Assembly: GCF_026262505.1 (NCBI RefSeq)
Contig: NC_067204.1
Span: 186,001 to 250,000, forward strand
Source: Trichomonas vaginalis G3
Lineage: Eukaryota > Parabasalia > Trichomonadida > Trichomonadidae
DNA: 64,000 nt
Reading direction: 5' to 3'
Shown: one piece after another, positions 1-9,569 of the stretch
Numbering within the stretch: the stretch's first letter is position 1
Layout of the letters: every line of letters starts with the position of its first letter
The notes under the pieces: model-generated
What the model was told of the DNA's origin: nothing
The model's database searches: none
Seen by the model: only the letters and a program-made list of their open reading frames with translations
Program-made: the position numbers and the translations under genes

Positions 1-44
1 GTAATGGCAAACTTGCTGAAACCATTGACGAAGCAAAGCGAGGA

Positions 45-230
45 GTGGTTATTGAAATACTTGACTACAACATAAACGATGACACTTATAAAGTAAGATA
101 TGAAGGAGGCGTTGAAGATGTTATACCATCTAAGAACTTGAGAGAGTCGAAGCCAACACATCTGGGACCATTAGAGCGGGAGTACTGGAAAGACAAAAAT
201 ATGCCAGAAAGAATAAGAAAATTCTTCTAA
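45..230 (+). CDS. C-terminal end of a chromo/Tudor-like protein, probably integrase tail
   Basis: The reading frame is already open at base 1, so only the end of the gene is present. The visible part has a compact beta-rich patch (VVIEILDYN, then YKVRYEGG, then IPSKNLR) like a Tudor/chromo-type barrel, followed by a charged tail. Such domains sit at the C-terminus of many Polinton and retroelement integrases, so this may be the integrase of element A, but the catalytic part lies outside the window. A repeat palindrome starts just after the stop codon. Confidence 0.4.
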   Translation: MVIEILDYNINDDTYKVRYEGGVEDVIPSKNLRESKPTHLGPLEREYWKDKNMPERIRKFF

Positions 231-257
231 ACTTTTTCATTAGATGTAAATCAGACA

Positions 258-316
258 AAATATATTTTAGGTGAAGAGGTGAGATCTCACCCGTTTTCTC
301 ACCTGTTTTTTCACCC
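258..316. repeat. Intergenic GATC-centred palindrome array
   Basis: Short GGTGA units precede a central GAGATCTC and are mirrored by several TCACC units, spaced by T-rich linkers. It lies between the end of the chromo-like reading frame and the promoter of the next gene. It is one of about twenty such arrays in the two Polintons. Confidence 0.85.
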
Positions 317-342
317 CCGTGAATTTTCATGAATTTCCTTAA

Positions 343-399
343 GATAGAAAAATAAAGTTAGTTTTATTTTTATTTATTTTTTTATTTTGTATAAAAGAT
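343..399 (+). promoter_or_regulatory. T-rich class 1 promoter block
   Basis: The block AATAAAGTTAGTTTTATTTT followed by a long T/A tract and TTTTGTAT ends just before the start codon at 400. The same block stands before the KilA-N genes and the other copies of the 312-residue gene (2.16, 13.68, 15.98, 44.39, 46.48 and 48.74 kb), and not before capsid genes. Its role as a promoter is inferred from this position. Confidence 0.55.
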
Positions 400-1340
400 A
401 TGATTTCAACAATCGGCACAACAACAATTCAAACAACAACAGCACCAAACTCGTTAGTCATGAATCCAACGTCAATGTTAGTAGAGATGAAAAACTTCAT
501 TCCTTCTTCATTTACTTTCGAAACAAAAATCCAGAAGATAAAGCAAGAACTTTTAACAAGTAATTTAGACTGTAGTGCGAAAGATGAAACAAATGAAGAA
601 TATCTTTATGAAATGCAGGACATTATTGACCATTTGCCTAAACTACCTGAAATTCAGCAGCAAAAACTAACTATTCCTGAATTCGACGAAATTGAAGTCA
701 AAGCAACTGACTCAGTAGAAATTAAGAAATTCATACGTAAAGTAAATTATGAATTCCTTGGTTTTCATTGCAACCATAAGGTTATGGACAAAGATTGCGA
801 CATGGTTTATAAAAACATTTCTGACATATATAAATCTGAGGAGTTTAAGACTTACGATAACTTTGTTTCATTAGTTGCAAAATGTGTTTGGGAAATAAGA
901 GATAAAGATAGAAGAGGCAAAGTATGGAACAAACAAATAAGACCCGCTATGTTTGAGATGAAGAGAGCAATTGACGCTTTAGTTGTTTTAGCTGGTTTTA
1001 TTTCAATGTATAACGCAAAAATGAACCCGCAATGTTCAAAATGTAAAGCAGGAATAAAGAAAATATAACTACTCAGTCAAAGAGATAGAACGTATGCGAA
1101 ACGACTATGGCAGACTTAAAGAAAGAAGCAGAAAAGCCAGCAGAAGATTAAAATGGACATGTTAGCATTTCTGAACAAAAACTATCCAACAGCAGAAGAT
1201 TTCTTCTGTCTGACGTCAAGAAGAAGTATAAAGAAACCTTCGTATTGTTTTAAAATTTTGACATACTGACAGAAGAAATAGAAGCTACGAATTGTTTTAG
1301 GATTTCAAATATACATCGTACAATTCATGTAAAACGCTTT
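400..1340 (+). pseudogene. Broken copy of Polinton 312-residue protein gene
   Basis: This span matches the complete gene at 15007-15942 on the opposite strand. It is broken, with a few breaks in the second half. The protein is not recognised. It is acidic to neutral, rich in Lys and Glu, has a Cys pair (CSKCK) and a predicted helical C-terminal half. The class 1 promoter block lies directly upstream and a GATC palindrome array follows. With the KilA-N gene next to it, it forms a module present in inverted orientation at 12.8-16.0 kb. Confidence 0.7.
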
Positions 1341-1400
1341 GTGAAAAAAGAGGTGAAAAAACAGGTGAGATCTCACCTCTTCACCTCAATATATATTTTT
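1341..1400. repeat. GATC-centred palindrome array
   Basis: GGTGA units spaced by A-runs, a central GAGATCTC and two TCACC units, ending in an A/T tract. Same family as 258-316, in the opposite orientation, at the 3' end of the broken gene. Confidence 0.85.
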
Positions 1401-1622
1401 GGTCAAAGCTTCCACGAGAGAAAAGATTCCTCATTCGCTAAGGATTCAAAAATGAAAAAATCATTGATTTCGGCTGAGAAAAACAGAAAAACAGCAAAAC
1501 CCTTTCTCAAGGAAATAAAGAAGAAATAAAGTAAATTTTTTATTTATTCCCGTGGAAAATAGAGCACTTTTATGACACTTTTTATTCACGACAAACAAGA
1601 CAAACAAAGAAAATAAGAAAAT

Positions 1623-1701
1623 ACGGCGCTGCCGCGGTTCGAACCACAGACACTAACCCCCATAACACCACCTTAGACCACTGTGCTACGTAGCCTGTCG
1701 A
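1623..1701 (-). ncRNA. tRNA-like sequence, probably degenerate
   Basis: On the minus strand there is a Pol III A-box-like TAGCACAGTGG and a B-box-like GGTTCGAACC about the usual distance apart. The T arm is one base short of a normal seven-base loop, and I could not pair a seven-base acceptor stem. It is therefore a tRNA-like relic or a tRNA-derived element, not a confident tRNA gene. No anticodon is assigned. Confidence 0.4.
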
Positions 1702-1733
1702 CATAAGATTTTTATAAATTGCATATTTGACGT

Positions 1734-2109
1734 AAATTTATTTCCATCTGGCTTCCCACCGCATAAGATATTCATACGTGTTTGTAAGATTCATTAAACT
1801 TCTTTTCTATTGCATCTAATCTTGCGTTATTTTTTTCAATAATTGTCTGTATTCTTCATCATCTCCAGCAGTGTTTGGGTCTTCACGTTTAAAATATTCA
1901 TTGTTAACCAATTTTTTATCTACAAATTTTATTAGTGTTTGATTCACTTCGTTATGATAACGGTCATATTCTTTCAATACGTAAGTGAAGACAAATGCGT
2001 CGTACCTTCAATCTTAAAGCTTAAAGAACTTTCAACACAGTTTTGAGGGTCTGTCAGTGCGTCAATGAGATAGTATTCGAAGTCAGTCAATAATCTTTTT
2101 AAAGTCATT
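1734..2109 (-). pseudogene. Broken small Polinton gene, unrecognised
   Basis: The minus strand reads MTLKRLLTDFEYYLIDAL and continues as a plausible coding sequence that is broken. The first ~100 bases recur at about 48,570-48,690 in element B, which shows it is a Polinton part rather than spacer. No domain is recognised. Confidence 0.45.
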
Positions 2110-2154
2110 TCATACAGGATAAAATTTAATGTTGTGAAGAAATAGTGTTTATCT

Positions 2155-2212
2155 CAGAAAAAATAACGCTAATTTTATTTTTATTTATTTTTTATTTTGT
2201 ATGTAAAGACAG
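2155..2212 (+). promoter_or_regulatory. T-rich class 1 promoter block before KilA-N gene
   Basis: An A/T tract with TTTTTATTTTGTATGTAAAG directly precedes the KilA-N coding region. It matches the block upstream of the other KilA-N copies. Confidence 0.5.
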
Positions 2213-3073
2213 TAATGTCACATTAGAGAACACAACAACTGCTATCGTTCATGAAGCTATAAATGAAGAATACGAGTACATACAATATAACAAACAGTTA
2301 CGTCTCATTCGTTCAGTCAAAGATGACATGTACCAAATGCAAAGTATTTTGACAGCATGTTATGCTCCAGATACTAAACTTCCTAAAGACTGGTTTAGGA
2401 ACCAAAGCACTATTGAACTATTAAATGAAGCACAGCGAGACATACTTTTTTCTGAAACAGTGAAGAACAGCGAGTAGGTAAAAAACCCCAGTCGCCAAAA
2501 CTCTATGAAAATCGTGAAAAATTGCCAAACGGTTTGAGAGGATATTATGTTCATAGACTTCTCGTAAATGCTGTAGCAATGTGGGCTTCACCTCGTTATG
2601 CTTGGTATGTTTGTAAACTTCTTGACGAAATTCACAGACAAGAACGCGAACAGATGGAAAAGAAACTTCAAGCAAAAGATGAAGTCATTGAATCCAAAGA
2701 CAAAAGCATACAGAAAAGAATACCGCGTTCAGTACCAAAAGGAAAGGAAAAGAGTTATAAGTATATGATATATACTGAAGAGTTGGAGAAAGAAGAAGAC
2801 AGAGATATGGTTATGTTGCATTTAGTCAGAAGAAACAACAAAAGCTTTTATGACCTTGCTAAGATTTACAAATCTGACAGAAACTGGTTCTATCGTGAAA
2901 ACTTACCGATTTCAATGACACCGAATGAGCAAATAAAGGAAATTGTCAAAAATACTCTTCCTCAAACACACTATGACATCAAAGGTTGCACAATACTTAC
3001 ATTCAAAGAAGACTTACCATTGTTAAAGGAAAAAATAACAGAGTATTTCGATAACTTCAAAGAGGAAGAATGA
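2213..3073 (+). pseudogene. KilA-N domain protein gene, broken copy
   Basis: The product matches the whole copy at 12848-13651. The middle holds a KilA-N-like signature (NGLRG, YVHRLLVNAVAMWASP, YAW). A charged linker rich in Lys and Glu follows, then a C-terminal domain (MLHLVRRNNKSFYDLAKIYK) resembling the DUF3627-type tails of viral KilA-N proteins. KilA-N proteins are DNA-binding proteins common in poxviruses, iridoviruses and phages. This copy is broken, with one or two breaks in its first half. A GATC palindrome array follows the 3' end. Confidence 0.75.
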
Positions 3074-3125
3074 AGTCACGGCAACATTAACGAAGAAGTC
3101 ACGACAACATTAACGAAAAGAGAAT

Positions 3126-3187
3126 GAGGTGAAAAAAGAGGTGAAAAAACGGGTGAGATCTCACCTCTTCACCTAAAATATATTTTT
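3126..3187. repeat. GATC-centred palindrome array
   Basis: Three GGTGA units, a central GAGATCTC and two TCACC units, followed by an A/T tract. It sits between the KilA-N gene and the next gene. Just before and after it lie short repeats of AACATTAACGA type. Confidence 0.85.
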
Positions 3188-3423
3188 GTGCTATATTTAC
3201 ACTCATTTACGAAGAAGTCATGAATCCTACGTCAATTATGTTCGACACTGATAACATTAACGATAACATAAACGATAACATTAACGTAAACATTAACGAT
3301 AAAATTTATTTCCTGGACTGTTGTCAAAATGTCATGTTGTCATCATTTTTAAAAGAAGTTAATTAACCTGGTAGCACATGGTGACGTGGTGACACTTTCA
3401 GTTATTCAAAAATATATTTTTGC

Positions 3424-3897
3424 TTAAATAACTTCAGGGTCAATTTCTTCAACCATTTCACTTCCTTCGTCAATGTCAATAGAAGCTTCTTCAACCTTTG
3501 GTAAGAATTTCTGTATAACATTTTTGTTCGTTATTGTCTTCAGAGATGAAGGATAATATTTCACATTTGTTTCACCCTTCTTATATTCTTTCTGTTCGGA
3601 AAGATTCATAGCAATACTGAAGAAGTCAATGTTAGAGTTCTTTATGACAGTATAATGAGTATCTTTGACATTCACGAAGAAACTCTTTTGTTTCAAAACT
3701 ACTGCTAACTCTTGTGAAGTATAACGTTTGCGGTCAATGACAATAGCTAATGGTCTGACATACTGACCAAACTTAGATTCTTTCACAAACTTCTTGTTAA
3801 AGATAACATTAACGTTTGAAGCACCATTGAACTCATTCTTGATGGCATTAGCGAGAGCATTGTATGAAAAGAACTTGCAATCTTGCATGTGTTTCAT
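3424..3897 (-). CDS. Conserved Polinton protein, 157 aa, unrecognised
   Basis: The reading frame is whole and is repeated with few differences at 49722-50195, so it is under constraint or recently copied. It starts MKHMQDCKFF and ends with an acidic tail rich in Glu, Asp and Ile. The core is basic with alternating hydrophobic residues, suggesting a small alpha/beta domain. It is divergent from PolB, with about 90 bases of A/T-rich DNA between the two starts that must hold both promoters. I do not recognise the family. A replication accessory role is only a guess from its place beside PolB. Confidence 0.7.
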   Translation of the reverse strand: MKHMQDCKFFSYNALANAIKNEFNGASNVNVIFNKKFVKESKFGQYVRPLAIVIDRKRYTSQELAVVLKQKSFFVNVKDTHYTVIKNSNIDFFSIAMNLSEQKEYKKGETNVKYYPSSLKTITNKNVIQKFLPKVEEASIDIDEGSEMVEEIDPEVI

Positions 3898-3989
3898 TAT
3901 AATAAAAATATTAAATTATTTTGAAAAATAACTTTAAAAAAATCTAATCTAATTTTTTCAAAAATATTTTTTTTTATTTCCTACTAAAG

Positions 3990-6900
3990 ATGTATCGGAA
4001 GTTGTCTAAGTTAGAACACTCGGAAATAAAACAACTTCTTACAGAAGCTAATATAGATGTTGCAAAGCATTACGCAACAAACAAAAAAGCACTCGCTGAC
4101 TTCATTAAAGACTATAATGGTGCAATAAGTTATGATAGAATTCATGAGTTCATAAAGCCGCAACGCGGCGAGGACGAAGTCCATGCAATAGCATTTCCTT
4201 TAAATGACGTTGCTATTGACTTATATCATAGACGTTCAGTACCTCATGAAGTAAGAAGAGAAATGTTTGACATAACAAATGCAAACGTTGGTCATACTCG
4301 TAAAGCTCTTTCGCATGATGTTCGTCAAGAGATGTTTGACATAACAAATGCAAACGTTGGTGAAACACGAAAGAGAGACGACACACTGAAACAACAGAGA
4401 AGAGAGATGTTTAAAAGTGCTATAGAACAAGTTCGTAAAGCTAACGATGTCATTCGTTCCATTGACGACAAACCAAAAGAAGGTGAGAGATGGTTAAAGA
4501 AAGATGAAGAGAATAGGAAGAGAAATGTGAAGTCAGGCAATAGACTCATTGACTTTAACATCGAAGCTTTAGATGAACCAAACAGAGACTACTTACACAA
4601 ACATTTCGGTAAGGTTTTCATGAGACTCTTAGAGAAAATTAAAATAAACTCACAACAGAGATGGATGGTATGTTATAAACTTGGTGGAAAGTATGAATGT
4701 TCTACGTTAAACCTCAATAATATTGGAACATTACTACATCAGCTCTTGAAGGAGAACTTTATATAAGAGATAGAAGCAAATGCTGCAGGTATTGTTGAAA
4801 TGCACTATGACTTCTTCTTGACAAACATAAAGAATCTTACTGAAATAAAGATGTATGATTTAACAGAATATGAAGGCTTAACGATGTCAGATGTAAAGAA
4901 AGGCAAACCAAAAAAGAGACCATATAGAGATGAAAGCACACTGACAAATGACCAGAAAGCCATTTTGGAAGCTCTTAAGCAAACAGGAAACCCAGCACTT
5001 ATAGAAAGCTTTTGGAAAGATAATGGTGAAAAGAAGTTTTATAAGAAGAGAAGCGGTCAGTTCTGGAAGTATCTTTGCACATTACCTATAAATCTTGAAC
5101 GCTACCAAATCTTCAATGAACTGAACAAAAGAACTGCAACACTTATGACAGAAGACAATTGTTTCGTTTATGCTTGCATTCAGGCTGGAGTAGATGGAGA
5201 GACTATTGACCACATGAGAGAAGTCATTCGTGTTAGAGACTTTCCTCAAAGTAAAGTACAAGAAATTTCCGATTCAACAGGTATAGCATTCAATGTTACC
5301 ATTGGTTATTTCAATGACTCAAGACATAATGAAATAAAGAGATACATACCAAAAGAATGTAAAACTGTTCGAACTATTGACTTACTTCTTGTTGAAGACC
5401 ACTACATGCTAAACGAAAGATTACCAATGACAACATATTTCATTCGCAACTATATAGAAATTTTGAAGGAGTGTGGTGGAATGAACATTGAGAAACAAAT
5501 GAAGATTTATACAAAGAGAGAAGATAAATATGTAGTTCGTTATGATAGAACAACACCACTATGGGATGTTATGAAAACATTGTGGGAGTGCAAATATTTC
5601 GAACCTATTTCTTATGGAGAACTTTTCACATATACGACTGACTTATATAAACAGAACCTTGCACCATTTAAAGATTTGACATATGCTCCAAAGTATTGTG
5701 TACAACTGAAGAAGAAAGCAGAGTCAAAAGAAGTAAATAAAAATAAGTGCAAGTTCATTCCTGAGCATGTTTTCTTTGCTGACTTTGAGTGTAGTACCGA
5801 TGGCTTTCATAAAGCTTTTAACATCTGTTATGACAGTGAAGATGGTTCAGTGAGTGAAAGCATATGGGGTCAAAACTGTGCAACAGAATTTTTGGAGCGA
5901 CTTCCTGACAAGAGTTTAATATATTTCCATAACCTCAGTTATGACATAAACTTCATCTTAAGACACATGACAGAAGTGAAAGGAACTCCCATCATTAAAG
6001 GTTCACGAACAATGCAAATAACTGGCTTATATAAAGGAAGGGCAATTATTATAAAAGACTCTTACAGTGTTATAAATAAGAAGCTTAAACTATTTCCTGC
6101 TATGTTTAACTTACAAACAGGACCGAAAGAAGTATTTCCATACAACTACTACAGCAGTACTTTGCTCATGAATGATAACAAAACTGGTGTCATTTCTGAA
6201 GCATGTAAGTTTATCCAGGATGCAGATACGTTCATGAAGAACATAGATTCCATCAAAGGTTGCAGAATAGATGAAAACCATTTCGACTTAGAAAAGTATA
6301 GTACATTTTATTGCAAACAAGATGTAAGAATTTTAAGAGAAGGTTTTGTTAAGTTCCGCAATGACATATTGAAAGAGTTTGATTTAAACGTATATGACTA
6401 CGTTAGTATTTGTTCTATTGCTAACAAATTATTTGAGAACAGAGTGTACTTCCCGAATGGAAATTTATATGACCTCTCAAATAAACCAAGAGAATTTATT
6501 TCGAGATGCATTCAAGGTGGAAGATGTATGTTGTCAGATAACATGAAACAAAAGAGCAAAAAGAAACTCATTGCTGACTTCGATGCTGTTTCATTATATC
6601 CCTCAGCTATCGCGAGACTTTATACTTTAGAAGGTATTCCAAAGGTTATGAAGAAAGAAATGTTAAGCACAGAGTATCTCATGAGACATTTATTCGATGA
6701 CGACCAAAAGGAACCCATTGGTGAAAAGTTTATGTCTGGCTTCTTTGTTCTCATTAAGATAACAGAGATTGGAATACATAGACACTTTCCTTTAATAGTT
6801 TGTGACCCTGAACTAAATCCAGAACTTAACGTTCCCAGAAGTTCAAACACTTGCTGTTTAATGTATGTTGACCATATAACATTACAAGACCTCATAAAAT

Positions 6901-7838
6901 ATCAAGGTGTCAAATGTGAAGTGTTGCAAGGATACTATTACGATGGAAACAGAGATATTAGAATAAGAGATGAAGTAAAGAAGTTGTTTGAGTTAAGGTT
7001 AAAGTATAAGAAAGAAGGAAATCCTTTGCAAGAAAATATAAAGCTCATTCTGAACAGTATTTATGGCAAAACTATTCTATCTCCTATTGAGTCAAAAATA
7101 ACCATAGTAGATGACAAAGATGCTATAAGATATGCCATCAGAAACTACAACCATATAGTGAAGTTCGAAGGTTTGGATGGTTCAGATAAAACTATTTTCA
7201 AGCTAACGAAAAGCATTTGCAGACACTTTAACTTCTGTCCACTTGGTGTTAACATTCTGTCTATGTCGAAGAGAATAATGTGTGAAGTATTCTGTACTGC
7301 AGAAGATATGGGACTTCAAATATTTTACCAGGACTGTGATAGCATGCATATTTTCAATGAAGACATACCAAAGCTTGCAGCAGAGTTTAAGAAGAGATAC
7401 GGTAGAGAACTTATAGGAAAGAACCTTGGTCAATTTCATTCTGACTTCGCAGAAATAACACCTGGAAAACAAAGTTTAGCATACAAGTCAATATTTTGTG
7501 GAAAGAAGACTTACATAGACTTACTCACGAATGATTTAAATGAAGTTGCATTCCATGCACGTTGCAAAGGTGTCAAACAAGACGTCCTTGCTTTAACAGC
7601 AAATGAAATGTTTCCTGAAGCTATACAATGCTATTACAATGAAGATAAGAACATTCACATACCTGTTGGAACATATGACAAAGACTCTGAGTTCAGTTTA
7701 ATGAAACTTTACAAAGCACTTCATGATGGTCAAGAGATTGGATTTGACTTATGTAAGTCATGTCAACCTTGCTTTGCTGAAAAGTTTAACTTCTCAATAA
7801 CGACTAAAACAAGCTTTATTCGTAAGTTGAAGTTCTGA
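3990..7838 (+). pseudogene. Protein-primed DNA polymerase B of Polinton, copy 1
   Basis: The span codes a family B DNA polymerase of the protein-primed type. Exonuclease motifs are visible as FADFEC, then NLSYDINF, then YCKQDV. The polymerase part has DFDAVSLYPS (motif A), a motif B core NSIYG and a motif C region near the end. A long N-terminal extension of several hundred residues precedes the exonuclease, as usual in Polintons. It would copy the element from its terminal repeats. The copy looks nearly whole, with about one break. The matching gene in element B is at 50286-54138. Upstream it is divergent from the 157-residue gene; downstream it faces the minor capsid gene tail-to-tail. Confidence 0.9.
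4157..4185 (+). repeat. Small palindromic insert in PolB coding sequence
   Basis: Two hairpins lie back to back: GCCGCAACGCGGC and GGACGAAGTCC, then CATG. In the PolB frame it codes QRGEDEVHA. It is present in both PolB copies (also 50453-50481). It belongs to a family of GC-rich paired hairpins scattered in the A/T-rich Polintons. Confidence 0.7.
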
Positions 7839-7884
7839 GGTCATTTATTTTTGTCAGCAATGAGGTCATTCATGATAAAAATAA

Positions 7885-7912
7885 GCCGCTAGCGGCAAGG
7901 GCGAAGCCCATG
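7885..7912 (+). repeat. 28-bp paired-hairpin repeat
   Basis: GCCGCTAGCGGC and GGGCGAAGCCC form two hairpins ending in CATG. An identical 28-mer in the opposite orientation lies at 54143-54170, at a different site of the homologous spacer. Confidence 0.85.
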
Positions 7913-7919
7913 TGGTCAT

Positions 7920-8777
7920 TTACAATACTGCGATGGTAGAGTTTAAGAGTTGTGCTTCAATGTAGAGACAGTCCTTATGGTCTGGAGGTAAGAACACTGG
8001 GCAGTTATGGTCATGAGTGGAGAACATGTCTATCCAAAACTCACGATTGAAGCCAGTTAATTTATAGTATTTAGGGTTAGGAAGTGGTGAAGTTCTTGTA
8101 TGACCAATGAACTCATTTTCAACTCCCTTACTTAAGTTTGAATATAATATAGCTTGCTTTCTATCCCAAATGCCAGGTGTTACAATCTTTGAAAATTCAT
8201 TTTTCCTCGGAAGCATTGCATAATAATTGAAAACATTCTTGAAGTCTTCATTGGGTTCAGAGATTTGAAACCTTATACGTAATGGATTTTCTTTCTCTTT
8301 AGCTAATTCATTGAATGGTGAATATATAACAAACTGACAGTCATGTGTTCCATCTTCATTTTCATTAAATTCATAATGAAAGTCTATAAGTTGTGGCTGA
8401 CTACCTTCTTCTTTCAATTGTGCAAGAAACTCACGTAAAGGCTGTAAAGTTTGTACTTCAATGTTAAACTTTTTCTCGAACATTTCATTAAATGAAATCA
8501 TACATTGCAACAATGTTGTATCGTCTTTAAAGTATTTGTATATGTGAATGTTTTGGGCGCTTAAAGACTGTTCGTCATTTTCTATCTCGACTTGAAGTAT
8601 AAAGTCAACTTTCCTAAATGCACGTGTTATATACATAGATGTTATGCCAATGTACTTCTCTTCATTTATGTTCACAATCCAGTCTGTTGGAAACTTAAAC
8701 GTTACTCTGTTCCCCTTTATTTTGACGTCAGGGTTTTCACTACTGAACGCAACAGATAAAGGTATTTGTCTATACAT
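7920..8777 (-). CDS. Minor capsid (penton-type) protein, copy 1
   Basis: A whole reading frame of 285 residues starting MYRQIPLSVAF. Length, position next to MCP and the conserved N-terminal pattern (FKFPTDWIVN, then KYIGITSMYITRAF) fit the Polinton minor capsid protein, a single jelly-roll penton. Related, more divergent versions occur at 16420-17284, 21152-22004, 33587-34055, 35563-36441 and 38609-39289, all sharing the pattern 'aromatic-Pro-x-x-Trp' near the start. A near-identical copy is at 54248-55105. The call rests on size, position and the family of paralogues, not on a search. Confidence 0.7.
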   Translation of the reverse strand: MYRQIPLSVAFSSENPDVKIKGNRVTFKFPTDWIVNINEEKYIGITSMYITRAFRKVDFILQVEIENDEQSLSAQNIHIYKYFKDDTTLLQCMISFNEMFEKKFNIEVQTLQPLREFLAQLKEEGSQPQLIDFHYEFNENEDGTHDCQFVIYSPFNELAKEKENPLRIRFQISEPNEDFKNVFNYYAMLPRKNEFSKIVTPGIWDRKQAILYSNLSKGVENEFIGHTRTSPLPNPKYYKLTGFNREFWIDMFSTHDHNCPVFLPPDHKDCLYIEAQLLNSTIAVL

Positions 8778-8801
8778 TTAGTTCCAATAAAAATAAACCA
8801 T

Positions 8802-9062
8802 TTACTCTTTCTTTGCTTCAGCTTCTTTAGCTTTTGCTTCAGCTTCTTCTCTAGCTTTTTTCGCCAGTAGTCTTGGGTTCTTTTGTCTTCCAGCAGCTAA
8901 TGCAGCAAGTTGTTTTTCACTAAGTTTTCTCTTTGGTCTCTCTGGCTTTTGTTCTTGTTTTTGTTCCTTCAGTTCGGATAAAATTTGCTCGCGAATTTCT
9001 TTCTTCAATGCTTCAACATCTATGACCCCTTGGGTCTTGTCCGTAGGGCTTGTCTGAGTCAT
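8802..9062 (-). CDS. Small charged Polinton protein (Lys/Glu-rich)
   Basis: An 86-residue protein starting MTQTSPTDK. The start at 9062 is the first ATG; the frame is open a few codons further but has no ATG there. It is almost entirely charged: a predicted helix EIREQILSELKEQK, a basic stretch PERPKRKLSEKQ, and Ala/Lys/Glu repeats at the end. The copy at 55130-55369 lacks a few of the terminal repeats, so the tail length varies. A nucleic-acid-binding or coiled-coil scaffolding role is possible; no family is recognised. It lies between the minor capsid gene and a divergent gene at 9108. Confidence 0.65.
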   Translation of the reverse strand: MTQTSPTDKTQGVIDVEALKKEIREQILSELKEQKQEQKPERPKRKLSEKQLAALAAGRQKNPRLLAKKAREEAEAKAKEAEAKKE

Positions 9063-9107
9063 TTGACTGCAGATAAAAAACAAAATTAAAACTTTAACCG
9101 ATGTAAA

Positions 9108-9542
9108 ATGAGCTTGTCAAAATCAGAGCGAGAGTCTATTATATTAAATGACGCAAGAGGAATACAACATCCTTTCTATTACGTAAGTCAGAGTAAAGAT
9201 GGTAAAATATACGTAAGAAAAAGAAAGGTTCCATTAGCGAATGCAGAAAGCGACAACATTAAGGTGCATGGCAAGGGTGAAGTCCACGAAGCCCATATAA
9301 AACCTTCTGTTCAAACTGAGCCACCAAAAGAACCAGAAGAAAAGAAGCCAGATGTACTTTCAATAACGAACCAAGAGCTTATTGCAAAGTTCGTGAATTT
9401 CATTGAAAAACAAACCGAGTCAAAGAACCCTGACCCGCCAGTGAAAGAAGTTGAGACAAAAGAGAATGTACAGTTCATTGAAAATGTCAAGAAACAACTT
9501 CCACCACGAATGCCAAGAAGAAGAGTGAGAATAATGAAGTAA
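9108..9542 (+). CDS. Conserved Polinton protein, 144 aa, basic tail
   Basis: A whole frame starting MSLSKSERESI. Residues 20-45 are a small beta-like patch (HPFYYVSQSKDGKIYVRKRK). A Pro/Glu/Lys-rich middle, a short predicted helix and a very basic end (PPRMPRRRVRIMK) follow. The middle codes GKGEVHEAH, which looks like a worn copy of the palindromic repeat seen in PolB. The near-identical copy is at 55415-55849. It lies 27 bases before the MCP gene in the same direction, so it is probably a virion or core protein. The function is not known. Confidence 0.65.
   Translation: MSLSKSERESIILNDARGIQHPFYYVSQSKDGKIYVRKRKVPLANAESDNIKVHGKGEVHEAHIKPSVQTEPPKEPEEKKPDVLSITNQELIAKFVNFIEKQTESKNPDPPVKEVETKENVQFIENVKKQLPPRMPRRRVRIMK
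9244..9290 (+). repeat. Worn palindromic insert in coding sequence
   Basis: GCATGGCAAGGGTGAAGTCC followed by CACGAAGCCCAT resembles the second hairpin of the paired-hairpin family and keeps the same reading frame (G-E-V-H). Both copies of the gene carry it. Confidence 0.4.
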
Positions 9543-9569
9543 ATAGATATTTTTATCTGAAGTAAATAC
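9543..9569 (+). promoter_or_regulatory. TATTTTTAT class 2 promoter of MCP
   Basis: AGATATTTTTATCTGAAG lies 10-25 bases before the MCP start. Similar TATTTTTA(T) boxes stand before most structural genes (11.16, 12.0, 18.9, 21.14, 22.25, 22.63, 36.45, 42.5 kb). Function as a promoter is inferred. Confidence 0.45.

Noticed and set aside
1623-1701. Functional tRNA gene
   Set aside because: T loop and acceptor stem do not fit; kept only as a tRNA-like sequence.
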